From: Dankookia rubra
GTDB taxonomy: Bacteria; Pseudomonadota; Alphaproteobacteria; Acetobacterales; Acetobacteraceae
Length of the DNA: 64,000 nt
Assembly: GCF_004355005.1 (NCBI RefSeq)
Contig: NZ_SMSJ01000015.1
Span: 50,688-114,687 of the forward strand
Direction: 5' to 3'
Positions within the stretch are counted from its first letter, which is position 1, and each line of letters begins with the position of its first letter. The position numbers were made by a program, and so were the translations under genes. Of the stretch, positions 29,460 through 37,493 are shown piece after piece. Under the pieces are notes generated by a model. It was not told where the DNA came from. It ran no database searches and was given only the letters and a program-made list of their open reading frames with translations.

Positions 29460-29750
29460 CTACGTCTCGCGGAAGGCGATGGCGTTGCGCAGCGCATGGG
29501 CGATCTGCTCCATGCGCCGCTCGAAGCCCGCCGACGCCTGTGGCCGGCCTTCCTGTTCCGCGCCGATCACCCCGCGGAGCATCGAGCCCTCCAGCTGGGT
29601 CGCCATCTCCTCCATGGCGGCCAGCGCGGCCGGGGTGCCGCCACCGCCGATCGCCGCGCGCAGCACCGCGATCTCGCCGAAGGCCGAGGCCAGCGCGGTT
29701 TCCAGCGCAACGATCTCGCCGCGCAATTCGTCCAGCTCGTCCTTGGCCAT
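29460..29750 (-). CDS. Small hypothetical coiled-coil protein
   Basis: A 96-residue soluble protein, not recognised. From ATG 29750 (alternative 29780) it is largely helical, with a heptad-like start (ELDELRGEIVALETALASAF) and a conserved-looking ending RRMEQIAHALRNAIAF. The Gly-rich break GGGGTPAA near residue 40 separates two helices. It converges on the GMC gene (6 nt) and diverges from the 55-residue gene at 29852. Composition and frame quality support a real gene; function unknown. Confidence 0.55.
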   Translation of the reverse strand: MAKDELDELRGEIVALETALASAFGEIAVLRAAIGGGGTPAALAAMEEMATQLEGSMLRGVIGAEQEGRPQASAGFERRMEQIAHALRNAIAFRET

Positions 29751-29851
29751 GCCGTGCCCGTCGCCGAGGGTGTGGTGCATCCTGCGCGGAAGCCTGCCGC
29801 GCTTCCAGGCGCCGCGACGCAACGACGGCCGCCGCGGTACGTTTCCCCGGC

Positions 29852-30019
29852 ATGGCAAACCCCTGGACGAAGAAGAACCCTTTCCTCAGCCTCTGGCTCA
29901 GCGCCGCCAATGCCTGGGGCGGGGCGGCGCGCGGGGCGATGACGGCGGCGGCGAAGCGGCAGATGGCGGCCGGGGTGAAGGCGGCGGCCCGGCCGAAGCC
30001 GCCGGCCCGGAAGCGCTGA
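29852..30019 (+). CDS. 55-residue basic small protein
   Basis: A short gene on the plus strand. It encodes MANPWTKKNPFLSLWLSAAN, an aromatic amphipathic start, followed by GGAARGAMTAAAKRQ and a Lys/Arg/Pro-rich tail ending PPARKR. The KKNPFLSLWLSAAN pattern is like small conserved proteobacterial proteins of unknown function that I recall but cannot name. The ATG at 29852 is favoured by this start; upstream in-frame sequence is Arg-rich noise. It may bind membranes or nucleic acid by its basic helix; this is inference only. Confidence 0.6.
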   Translation: MANPWTKKNPFLSLWLSAANAWGGAARGAMTAAAKRQMAAGVKAAARPKPPARKR

Positions 30020-30152
30020 CCGCAGCGGCCCCGGGGCCGACCCGGTGCCGGCCGCCGGCCGTCGAGACGGGCGCCGCAGCGGAACCGGCCCAACCATGGT
30101 TGCGGCCTTCGACCGCACCGGGACTGCGGGCCGGGCGCAGCGGCGCAGGGCC

Positions 30153-32039
30153 CTACGGCTTCTCCGTCCCGAAGCCCATGACCAGCTCATGGATCCGCGC
30201 CGGGTCCGACTGCTCCATCACCCGCCGGGCGAAGCGGGCGCAGTCGGAAATGTCGAGCGACCGCACCGCCTGCTTGACGCGGGGGATCGCGCTGGCATTC
30301 ATCGACAGCGAACGGATGCCGAGGCCGAGCAGCAGCGGCACCAGCCGCGGGTTGCCCGCCATCTCGCCGCAGACCGAGACCGGCATGCGCAGCCGCAGCG
30401 CGGCCTCCGTGGCGAATTGCATCAGCCGCAGCACCGCGGGGTGCAGCGGGTCGTACAGATGGCTGACCTCCGCCTCCGCCCGGTCCACTGCCAGGGTGTA
30501 CATGGCGAGGTCGTTGGTGCCGATCGCAAAGAAATCAGCCTCCAGCGCGATGGCGTCCGCCGCCAGCGCGGCGCCCGGCGTCTCGATCATCACGCCGAGG
30601 TCGGGCAGCTTGTCCGGCAGGTGGACGCCCTTCCGCTTCAGCCGCTTGGCGACGCGCTCGTAGATTTCGCGCGCCTGCTTCACCTCGGACGGGTTGGTCA
30701 CCATCGGCAGCAGGACACGGACCTGGCCGCGGTCGGCGACCCGCAGGATGGCGGCGAACTGCGCCTCCAGCAGCTCCGGCCGCTTCAGCAGCAGCCGGAG
30801 GCCGCGCAGCCCCAGCGCCGGGTTCGGCCCGGCATGGGTCGGCGCGATGCCCTCGCCCAGCGCCTCCATGTCCTTCTCGCCGCCCCAGTCGAGCACCCGG
30901 ATGGTCACGGGGTCGCCGCCCATGGCCTCGAGGATCTGGGCATAGGCGTCAGTCTGCGCCTCCTCGCCCGGCAGGTCCTCGCGGTTCATGAAGAGGAACT
31001 CGGTGCGCAACAGGCCGATCCCCTGGGCGCCGGCCTGGGCGATCAGCGGCAGCTCGGCCGGGATCTCGAGGTTGGCCTGCAGCTCCACCGGCTCGCCGTC
31101 CGTGGTCACCGCCGGCAGGCGGCGCAGCTTGGCCAGCTTGGCGCGTTCCTTGGCGAAGGCGGTCAGGGCCTCCCTGCCCTTGTCCAGCGCCGCCTGGCCG
31201 GGACGCAGCACGATGGTGCCGGCCAAGCCGTCCAGCACCGCCTGGTCGCCGCGGGTGACGCTCTCGGTCAGCCCGACGCAGCCGAGCACCGAGGGGATGC
31301 CGAGCGCCCGCAGCATGATGGCGGTATGGCCGTCGGCGCCGCCCTCGGCGGTGGCGACCCCGGCGATGCGGGAGGGGTCGAGCAGCGCGGCATCCGCCGG
31401 CGTCAGCTCCTCCGCCACCAGGATGGCGCCTTCCGGCACCTCCTTCAGGCTGCGGAAGGGCGTCGCGGTCAGGTTGCGGGTGAGGCGGCGGGCGATCTCC
31501 CGCACCTCGTCGGCGCGGCGCTTGAGGCCGGCGCGGTCGTCGTCCTTGTTGGCCATGATCGCCGCGGCGATCGCCTCGGCCTCGTCCTGCACCGCGGTCT
31601 CGGCCGCCAGCAGGCCCTGCTCGATCCGCTTGCGGGCGCCGCGCAGCAGCCGGGAATTGCCCAGCATCAGCACATAGGCATCCAGCAGCGGCGCCAGCTC
31701 CTCCTGCGCCTCCTCGGGCAGGATGCCGAGCCGGGTCTTCAGCTTGTTCAGCTGCTTGCGCGACAGCGCGGTGGCATCCACCAGGCGCTGCCGCTCGGCC
31801 TCGACCTGCCCGGCCGGGATGGTCCGGCGGGGCGCCTCGGCGGGGATCTCGGTGGTGTCGTAGACCGGGCCGATGGCGATGCCGGGGGCAATGGGCAGGC
31901 CGCGGATCGCCTGTTCCTTGGTCTTCCGGGCGGATGGCTTGCGCGGCGCCTCCTGGCCGCGCTCGGCGGCGCGGTCGGGGGACTTGTCCGGCCCCTTCGC
32001 GCTCAGCCCCTCGGGCGCCTCGACCTTGTCATTCTTCAT
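30153..32039 (-). CDS. ptsI: Phosphoenolpyruvate-protein phosphotransferase (enzyme I)
   Basis: Enzyme I takes phosphate from PEP and passes it to HPr. The 628-residue protein has a Lys/Glu-rich extension of about 45 residues, then the family start RGLPIAPGIAIGPVY. The phosphohistidine is in GGADGHTAIMLRALGIPSV, the PEP-binding core in GIGLLRTEFLFMNR, and the catalytic Cys in SVCGEMAGNPRLVPLLLGLG. No GAF domain precedes it, so it is not the nitrogen-type PtsP. It overlaps ptsH by 11 nt. With no sugar permease in the operon, it probably feeds a regulatory cascade. Confidence 0.95.
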   Translation of the reverse strand: MKNDKVEAPEGLSAKGPDKSPDRAAERGQEAPRKPSARKTKEQAIRGLPIAPGIAIGPVYDTTEIPAEAPRRTIPAGQVEAERQRLVDATALSRKQLNKLKTRLGILPEEAQEELAPLLDAYVLMLGNSRLLRGARKRIEQGLLAAETAVQDEAEAIAAAIMANKDDDRAGLKRRADEVREIARRLTRNLTATPFRSLKEVPEGAILVAEELTPADAALLDPSRIAGVATAEGGADGHTAIMLRALGIPSVLGCVGLTESVTRGDQAVLDGLAGTIVLRPGQAALDKGREALTAFAKERAKLAKLRRLPAVTTDGEPVELQANLEIPAELPLIAQAGAQGIGLLRTEFLFMNREDLPGEEAQTDAYAQILEAMGGDPVTIRVLDWGGEKDMEALGEGIAPTHAGPNPALGLRGLRLLLKRPELLEAQFAAILRVADRGQVRVLLPMVTNPSEVKQAREIYERVAKRLKRKGVHLPDKLPDLGVMIETPGAALAADAIALEADFFAIGTNDLAMYTLAVDRAEAEVSHLYDPLHPAVLRLMQFATEAALRLRMPVSVCGEMAGNPRLVPLLLGLGIRSLSMNASAIPRVKQAVRSLDISDCARFARRVMEQSDPARIHELVMGFGTEKP

Positions 32040-32361
32040 GGAAACCGGCCTCGACCAGGCCGGCCACCGCCTCGAGCGCCTCCTTGGCATCCCAGCCCTC
32101 GGCTTCGATCTCGACCGTGCTGCCCTTGCCGGCGCCCAGCATCATCAGCCCCATGATGGAGCAGGCCGGAACCTTCTGGCCCTCGCGGGAGACCTGGACG
32201 CAGGCGGAGAAGCGCTCCGCCAGGGTGACCAGCTTGGCGGCGGCGCGCGCATGCAGGCCGCGGCTGTTGGTGATGGTCAGCGTCTGCCGCAGCACCATCT
32301 CCCCCTCGCCGCAGCCGGGGGTGGTGGCGGCATCGATCGATTGGGTTGCGGTGTGGCTCAC
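32029..32361 (-). CDS. ptsH: Phosphocarrier protein HPr
   Basis: HPr relays phosphate from enzyme I to EIIA. The 110-residue protein is about 20 residues longer than E. coli HPr because of an N-terminal extension (residues 1-22). His37 in SRGLHARAAAKLV is the enzyme I-dependent site; Ser68 in CSIMGLMMLGA is the HprK target. It overlaps the EIIA gene by 4 nt and ptsI by 11 nt. Having both sites intact fits the hprK gene in the same operon. Confidence 0.94.
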   Translation of the reverse strand: MSHTATQSIDAATTPGCGEGEMVLRQTLTITNSRGLHARAAAKLVTLAERFSACVQVSREGQKVPACSIMGLMMLGAGKGSTVEIEAEGWDAKEALEAVAGLVEAGFHEE

Positions 32362-32798
32362 GGCTTGTTCCCTCCGGTGGCGCTGCCATTGACCCGCGCT
32401 ATCCCGTTCGGGATGTCGCCGGCGGCGGCGATGTATTTGCGGCCGGCCGCGGCGGCGTGGTCGACCGCCTCGGCCAGGGGTTCGGACGAGCGGATCTTGG
32501 CCAGCTTGACCAGCAGCGGCAGGTTCACCCCGGCGATCACCTCGACCTGCTTCCGGTCGGCGATCGAGACCGCCAGGTTGCAGGGCGTGCCGCCCATGAT
32601 GTCGGTCAGCACGACGACGCCGTCGCCCTGGTCGACCGCCGCGACGCTGTCGCGGATATCCTGCCGGCGCTGTTCCATGTCGTCGTCGGGACCGATGCAG
32701 ACGGTGGCCACGGCCCGTTGCGGGCCGACCACATGTTCCATGGCGAGGCGGAGTTCATCCGCGAGGCGGCCATGGGTGACGAGAACCAATCCAATCAT
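32358..32798 (-). CDS. Mannose-family PTS EIIA protein
   Basis: A stand-alone EIIA domain of the mannose family, 146 residues. His9 in VLVTHGRLADEL is the phosphorylation site, and VVVLTDIMGGTPCNLA is the family core. No EIIB, EIIC or EIID gene is present, so it is most likely a regulatory phosphate acceptor, as in other alphaproteobacteria with an incomplete PTS. It overlaps rapZ by 4 nt upstream and ptsH by 4 nt downstream. Confidence 0.92.
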   Translation of the reverse strand: MIGLVLVTHGRLADELRLAMEHVVGPQRAVATVCIGPDDDMEQRRQDIRDSVAAVDQGDGVVVLTDIMGGTPCNLAVSIADRKQVEVIAGVNLPLLVKLAKIRSSEPLAEAVDHAAAAGRKYIAAAGDIPNGIARVNGSATGGNKP

Positions 32799-33820
32799 GG
32801 GGTGCGTGTCAGGGCCTCCCGACCCCCCGTCCCGGCCTGTGCTGCGGGGACGTCATCTCCGTCGGGGCCCTCCTCGGGCGCCGCGGTGCGGTGGCCGGGA
32901 TCACCCGCCGGGTCCATCCCGGCAAGCTCCCGCTGGACAAGTTCCCGGTGCGTCACATCGGCGCGCCAGCCCGCGCCCCTGAGATGGGCGGCCAAGCGTT
33001 CGGCCACAAGGACCGAGCGGTGCTTGCCGCCGGTGCAGCCTAACGCGACCGTGAGGTACTTCTTGCCCTCCGCCACGTAGCGCGGCAAGAGCGGATCGAT
33101 GAAGCCCACAAGCCGGGTCCAGAATCCCGGGAAATCCGGGTCGCCCTCGACATAGGCGGCGACCGGCGCGTCCCGCCCGGTCTGCGGCCGCAGCGCCGGG
33201 ACGTAGTGCGGGTTGCGCAGGAAGCGGACGTCGAAGACCAGGTCGGCCTCGCGCGGCAGGCCCTTGGGGAAGCCGAAGGACATCACCTGGATCGAAAGGC
33301 CCGGCGTCCCCTCCGGCCGGAAGCGCTGCTCGATCATCTGGCGCAGGCTGGGCAGCGGCAGGTCTGAGGTATCGATCACCAGGTCCGCCGCCTCCCGCAG
33401 CGGGGTCAGCAGCGCCGATTCCCGGGTGATGCCGTCGATCACCCGGTTGCCGAGCGATCCGCCCGGCGCCAGCGGGTGGCGCCGCCGAGTCTCGGTGTAA
33501 CGGCGCAGCAGGATGGCATCCTCGGCGGTCACGTAGACCAGGGTGACGGCGATGGCCGGGTTGCGGCGGAGGCGCGCCAGGGTGACCAGCGCCTGGGTCG
33601 GCACGAAGCCGCGGGTGCGGGTGTCGATGCCGGCGGCGATCGGCTCCTCGCCGTCCTCGACCAGTTCTTCAAGGACCTTCAGCGGCGGGTTGTCCACCGT
33701 CTCGAAGCCGAGGTCCTCCAGCACCCGGAGGATGGAGGCCTTGCCGGCGCCCGAAAGCCCGGTGACCAGCACCACCGGCCGGGCGCCGGGGGCATGCGGG
33801 CCGGGCTGCCCCTCGCTCAT
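32795..33820 (-). CDS. rapZ: RapZ-family nucleotide-binding protein
   Basis: A P-loop protein of the RapZ/YvcJ family, 341 residues. In E. coli RapZ directs RNase E to the small RNA GlmZ and so controls glucosamine-6-phosphate synthase; whether that holds in alphaproteobacteria is unproven. Walker A is GLSGAGKAS (residues 20-28), and GFETVDNPPL, DTRTRGF, VMSFGFPKGLP and the C-terminal ALGCTGGKHRSV are typical. A C-terminal tail of about 60 residues is extra and low in complexity. It overlaps hprK and the EIIA gene by 4 nt each. Confidence 0.93.
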   Translation of the reverse strand: MSEGQPGPHAPGARPVVLVTGLSGAGKASILRVLEDLGFETVDNPPLKVLEELVEDGEEPIAAGIDTRTRGFVPTQALVTLARLRRNPAIAVTLVYVTAEDAILLRRYTETRRRHPLAPGGSLGNRVIDGITRESALLTPLREAADLVIDTSDLPLPSLRQMIEQRFRPEGTPGLSIQVMSFGFPKGLPREADLVFDVRFLRNPHYVPALRPQTGRDAPVAAYVEGDPDFPGFWTRLVGFIDPLLPRYVAEGKKYLTVALGCTGGKHRSVLVAERLAAHLRGAGWRADVTHRELVQRELAGMDPAGDPGHRTAAPEEGPDGDDVPAAQAGTGGREALTRTP

Positions 33821-34278
33821 GCGCCCATCCGCGGTTCGAAGGCGCCGGCCTGCTGCCGGGCCAGGCCGAGCGCGGCGTCGAGCGCGAGGCCGAGCCGGGC
33901 GGTGGCCGAGGCGGCGAAGGCATCCAGCCGGATGACGGGCAGGGTGATCCCCGCCTCGGTCCAGCCCTCGGGCTCCGGCAGCCGGTCGATCGCCTCCCGC
34001 GGCACCAGCCGGGCGACCAGCCGCAGCGTCGCCGGGGCGGCGACCGCGAGGTCGCGGAAGATGCCGAGGCCCCGCACTTCCAGCATGCCGTGCAGCGCCG
34101 GCGGCGGCGCGGCGCGCAGCGTCTCAGCCTCGGCCGAAACCGCCACTTGGTCGTCGGCCACCAGCCGCCAGCCCCGGTCGATCAGGCGCAGCACGAGATC
34201 GGACTTTCCGGACCCCGGAGGGCCGAGCAGCAGCACGGCTTCCGCCTCACGGGCGACTGAACTGGCATGGAGCAGCAT
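33817..34278 (-). CDS. hprK: HPr kinase/phosphorylase, short alphaproteobacterial form
   Basis: A 153-residue protein covering only the C-terminal catalytic domain of HPr kinase, the normal form in alphaproteobacteria, so it is not truncated. Walker A GPPGSGKSD and RLIDRGWRLVADDQ are followed by the HPr-kinase signature HGMLEVRGLGIFR. It phosphorylates or dephosphorylates the serine of HPr. The start at ATG 34278 (MLLHASSVA) is supported by homology; GTG 34290 is possible. It is first in the operon hprK-rapZ-EIIA-ptsH-ptsI. The chvG/chvI genes often found upstream are absent. Confidence 0.9.
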   Translation of the reverse strand: MLLHASSVAREAEAVLLLGPPGSGKSDLVLRLIDRGWRLVADDQVAVSAEAETLRAAPPPALHGMLEVRGLGIFRDLAVAAPATLRLVARLVPREAIDRLPEPEGWTEAGITLPVIRLDAFAASATARLGLALDAALGLARQQAGAFEPRMGA

Positions 34279-34383
34279 CCCGGTCGCCACCAAACAGGCG
34301 GCCGACCTTGGCAGAAACCCCCGGCGGTTCCAAGGGCACCCGCGGTTGCGTCGCAGCATCGGGCATGCCACCCCTGACCCATC

Positions 34384-35325
34384 ATGTCGAGCCATCCCGA
34401 CCAGGCGGCGATCCGTGCCGCTGCCCACCGTATCGCTCCCTACATCCGTCGCACGCCGCTGCTGCGCCTGGCCGGGGGCGATCTCGGCCTGCCGCAGGAT
34501 ATCGTATTGAAGCTGGAATTGCTGCAGGCCAGCGGTTCCTTCAAGCCGCGCGGCGCCTTCAACCGCATGCTTTCGCGCGAGTTGCCGCAAGCCGGCGTCA
34601 TCGCGGCGTCCGGCGGCAATCACGGTGCCGCGGTCGCCTATGCCGCCCGCGCCCTGGGCGTCAGGGCGGAGATCTTCGTCCCCGAGATCACCGGCCCGGC
34701 CAAGCGGGCGCGGATCGAGGCCTATGGCGCCCGGCTGGTGGTGGGCGGGGAGGCCTACGACGCGGCCCGCCAGGCCAGCGAGGCGCGGGCGGCGGAGACC
34801 GGGGCGCTGCAGGTCCATGCCTATGACCAGCCGGAGGTGCTGGCGGGCCAGGGCACCGTGGCCATGGAACTCCAGGCCGATGCGCCGGGGCTGACGCATG
34901 TGCTGGTGGCAACCGGCGGTGGCGGCCTGATCGGCGGCATGGCCGCATGGTATGCCGGCAGCGGTGTAGGCGTGGTGAGCGTGGAGCCCGAGGGCTGCCC
35001 GACCCTGGCCACCGCGCTGCGGGAAGGCCGCCCGGTTCCGGCCCCGGTCGGCGGCCTGGCGGCCGACAGCCTGGGCGCCCGGCAGGTCGGCGCGCTGATG
35101 TTCGCGGTGGCCAGGGATCATGTGGCGAAGGCGGTGCTGGTGCCGGACGCCGCCATCCGCGCCGCCCAGCGCCTGCTGTGGGAGGCGGCGCGGCTGGTCG
35201 CCGAGCCGGGCGGGGCGACGGCGCTGGCCGCCCTGCTGTGCGGCGCCTGGGTGCCGCCGGCCGGGGCGCAGGTCGGCGTGCTGGTCTGCGGCGGCAATTG
35301 CGACCCGGGCAGCGTCGCCGGGTAG
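34384..35325 (+). CDS. PLP-dependent threonine/serine dehydratase-like enzyme
   Basis: A fold-type II pyridoxal-phosphate enzyme of 313 residues. The Schiff-base Lys is in ASGSFKPRGAFN, the substrate loop in ASGGNHGAAVAYAA and the phosphate-binding glycines in VATGGGGLIGGMA. The single-domain length (no ACT domain) fits catabolic threonine or serine dehydratases, hydroxyaspartate dehydratases and related ureidosuccinate-type enzymes; the substrate is not settled. It is divergent from hprK, 105 nt apart. Confidence 0.88.
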   Translation: MSSHPDQAAIRAAAHRIAPYIRRTPLLRLAGGDLGLPQDIVLKLELLQASGSFKPRGAFNRMLSRELPQAGVIAASGGNHGAAVAYAARALGVRAEIFVPEITGPAKRARIEAYGARLVVGGEAYDAARQASEARAAETGALQVHAYDQPEVLAGQGTVAMELQADAPGLTHVLVATGGGGLIGGMAAWYAGSGVGVVSVEPEGCPTLATALREGRPVPAPVGGLAADSLGARQVGALMFAVARDHVAKAVLVPDAAIRAAQRLLWEAARLVAEPGGATALAALLCGAWVPPAGAQVGVLVCGGNCDPGSVAG

Positions 35326-35365
35326 GGCGGAACGGCGCGGCCGCCCGGGAAGGCCCGGCCGCCCT
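35324..35365. terminator. GC-rich hairpin between the dehydratase gene and uppP
   Basis: AGGGCGG (35324-35330) and CCGCCCT (35359-35365) can pair around a GC-rich centre that also offers internal stems. It begins at the dehydratase stop and ends 4 nt before the uppP stop, so it may serve both convergent genes. There is no clear T-run. Confidence 0.4.
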
Positions 35366-35369
35366 GCCT

Positions 35370-36173
35370 TCAGCGCGACAGCAGGAAGGCCAGCATCACC
35401 ACGCCGAGCACGATCCGGTACCAGCCGAAGGGCGTGAAGCCGATCCGCCCGATCACCGAGAGCACCCAGCGCACCGTCACCAGCGCCACGACGAAGGCGG
35501 CGACGAAGCCGACCGCGATCTGGCCGAGGCCCTCCAGCGCGATCTGGTCCCGGACCTTCAGCAGGCTGTAGGCGGTGGCCGCCAGCATGGTCGGGATGGC
35601 GAGCACGAAGCTGAACTCGGCCGCCGTCTTGCGCTCGACCCCCAGCAGCAGGGCGGTGATGATGGTGGCGCCGGACCGCGAGGTGCCGGGGATCATCGCC
35701 AGGGCCTGACCGAAGCCGATCAGCAGGGCCGGCACCGGGCCGATCTCCGGCACCGAGCGGATGCTCGGCACCTTCCGCAGCCGCTCGATCAGGATGATGG
35801 CGATGCCGCCCGCGATCAGCGTGGTGCAGACCACGTAGGGGCTGAACAGCCGCTCGGTGATCGTCTTGTGCAGGGTCGCGCCGATAACGGCGGCCGGCAG
35901 GAAGGCGAGCAGCAGGTTGGTGACGTAGAACCTTTCCCGCCCCGGCCGCCACATGCCGCGGGCCAGGCCGAGCAGCGTGTCGCGGAAGACCCAGATGACG
36001 GCGCAGATGGCGCCGAGCTGGATCGAGATCTCGAAGACCTTCCCGGGCGGTCCCTGGAAGCCGATCAGCTCGCCCAGCAGGATGAGGTGGCCGGTCGAGG
36101 AGATCGGCAGGAATTCGGTCAGCCCTTCAAGCACCCCCATGGCGAGGGCGGAGAGCAGCGCGGCGATGTCCAT
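35370..36173 (-). CDS. uppP: Undecaprenyl-diphosphatase
   Basis: UppP/BacA dephosphorylates undecaprenyl diphosphate to recycle the lipid carrier for cell-wall synthesis. The 267-residue membrane protein starts at ATG 36173 (MDIAALLSALAMG). The conserved EGLTEFLPISSTGHLIL and PGTSRSGATI motifs, which form the active site, are intact, with about eight hydrophobic segments. It lies downstream of a dctP gene on the same strand, with 195 nt between. Confidence 0.95.
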   Translation of the reverse strand: MDIAALLSALAMGVLEGLTEFLPISSTGHLILLGELIGFQGPPGKVFEISIQLGAICAVIWVFRDTLLGLARGMWRPGRERFYVTNLLLAFLPAAVIGATLHKTITERLFSPYVVCTTLIAGGIAIILIERLRKVPSIRSVPEIGPVPALLIGFGQALAMIPGTSRSGATIITALLLGVERKTAAEFSFVLAIPTMLAATAYSLLKVRDQIALEGLGQIAVGFVAAFVVALVTVRWVLSVIGRIGFTPFGWYRIVLGVVMLAFLLSR

Positions 36174-36337
36174 GAGGCGATGGGGTCCCGAAGGCAGGAG
36201 GCGCCCATGTACCGGAGCGCGGGGCGCGGCGTCCATCGCGCCGACGCCGCGCGCCCCTGCGTTCTTCGCGGGGCCGCCGTGCCGCCCCGGCCTTGACCGT
36301 TGCCGCGGCGCCCCTGCCACCCCGGGTCCTGCGGTCG

Positions 36338-36390
36338 CCGCGGCGGCTGCGCCGCCCCGGCTCGGTGGCTACCGCGGCGGCTGCGCCGCC
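36338..36390 (-). repeat. Tandem 19-bp repeat forming two hairpins
   Basis: A 19-bp sequence, CCGCGGCGGCTGCGCCGCC, occurs at 36338-36356 and 36372-36390. On the minus strand each copy folds as GGCGGC-GCA-GCCGCC. The right copy spans the last codons and stop of the dctP gene (36369); the left lies in the downstream spacer. The arrangement could act as a double stem that ends or stabilises the transcript before uppP. Confidence 0.55.
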
Positions 36391-37463
36391 GCGGGGAAGG
36401 CGAAGTTGTCGAAGCTGCTCTCGGCCACCCGGAACCACTGGTACTCCTCGTCCCGGTAGGCCTTGTACGACGCCCAGATCTTGCCAAAGCGCGGGTTCTT
36501 CGCCCCCATCTCGTCATAAAGGGCGTGCGCCTCCTTCCAGGCCGCCTGCATGATGTCGCGCGGCCAGAAGCGGAGCTGCGCGCCCGCCACCACCAGCCGC
36601 CGCAGCGCCTGCGGGTTCAGGTGGTCGTAGCGCGCCAGCATGTCGGCATTGGCCTCGCCGCAGGCGACCTCGATCGCCGCCTTGTAGGGGGCGGGCAGCG
36701 CCTCGAAGGCGGCCTGGTTGGTGATCAGGTGCAGGTGGGCGCCCGCCTCCCAGAAGCCCGGCGCATAGTAGTACTTCGCCACCCGCACGAAGCCGAGCTT
36801 CTCGTCGTCATGCGGCCCGACGAACTCCACGGCATCCAAGGTGCCGCGCTCGAGCGAGGGATAGATGTCGGCGGCCGCGATCTGCGTCGGCACCGCGCCC
36901 ATGCGGCGGAAGATCTCGCCCGCCAGGCCGGCGACGCGGAACTTCAGCCCCTTGAGGTCGTCCACCGACTTGACCTCGTTGCGGAACCAGCCGCCCATCT
37001 GCGCGCCGGTGTCGCCGGCCGGGAAGCCGATGATGTTGTAGTCGCGCAGCAGCTCCGCCGCGAGCTCCCCGCCGCCGCCATGGCTCAGCCAGGCCAGGTT
37101 CTGCCGGGCGTTCAGGCCGAAGGGCAGGGCGGTGAAGAAGGCGAAGGAGGGGTCCTTGCCGGTGTAGTAGTAGACTGGGGTATGGCCGCCCTCGATCGTG
37201 CCGGCCTGCACCGCGTCCAGCACCTGCAGGCCGGGGACGATCTCGCCGGCCGCGAAGAAGCGGATCTGGAATTTGTTGTCGGTCAGCGCCGCCACCCGCT
37301 GGGTGATCCGCTCCCCGGTGCCGTAAAGGACATCGAGGTTGCGCGGGAAGGCGGAGGCGATGCGCCAGCGCACCTCCGGCGCCGATTGGGCGAGGGCGGG
37401 GGCGGCAAGGCCCGTGGCGGCAAGGCCGGCGCCCGCGGCGCCGAGAAGGATGCGACGGTGCAT
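36369..37463 (-). CDS. TRAP transporter substrate-binding protein (DctP/TakP-like)
   Basis: A periplasmic receptor of 364 residues. The signal peptide ends in LAAPALAQS. Ligand-domain features include WRIASAFPRNLDVLYG, DDLKGLKFRVAGLAGEIF and DAVEFVGPHDDEKLGFVRV, the TakP-like block. No dctQM genes adjoin it. It is the most divergent of three paralogues in the window: the block reads FVGPHDDE instead of YIGPYDDE. It is divergent from the DUF1275 gene with 30 nt between starts, so the two must share a very short control region. Confidence 0.9.
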   Translation of the reverse strand: MHRRILLGAAGAGLAATGLAAPALAQSAPEVRWRIASAFPRNLDVLYGTGERITQRVAALTDNKFQIRFFAAGEIVPGLQVLDAVQAGTIEGGHTPVYYYTGKDPSFAFFTALPFGLNARQNLAWLSHGGGGELAAELLRDYNIIGFPAGDTGAQMGGWFRNEVKSVDDLKGLKFRVAGLAGEIFRRMGAVPTQIAAADIYPSLERGTLDAVEFVGPHDDEKLGFVRVAKYYYAPGFWEAGAHLHLITNQAAFEALPAPYKAAIEVACGEANADMLARYDHLNPQALRRLVVAGAQLRFWPRDIMQAAWKEAHALYDEMGAKNPRFGKIWASYKAYRDEEYQWFRVAESSFDNFAFPAAAQPPR

Positions 37464-37493
37464 GGCTTATCTCCCGGAAGGAGCGGCGGTGTA

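Noticed and set aside
27061-30093. A 1010-codon minus-strand frame opposite the GMC oxidoreductase
   Set aside because: It contains no recognised domain, and the GMC motifs on the other strand are complete.
33817-34278. hprK as a truncated gene
   Set aside because: Alphaproteobacterial HprK normally lacks the N-terminal domain found in Firmicutes, so 153 residues is normal.
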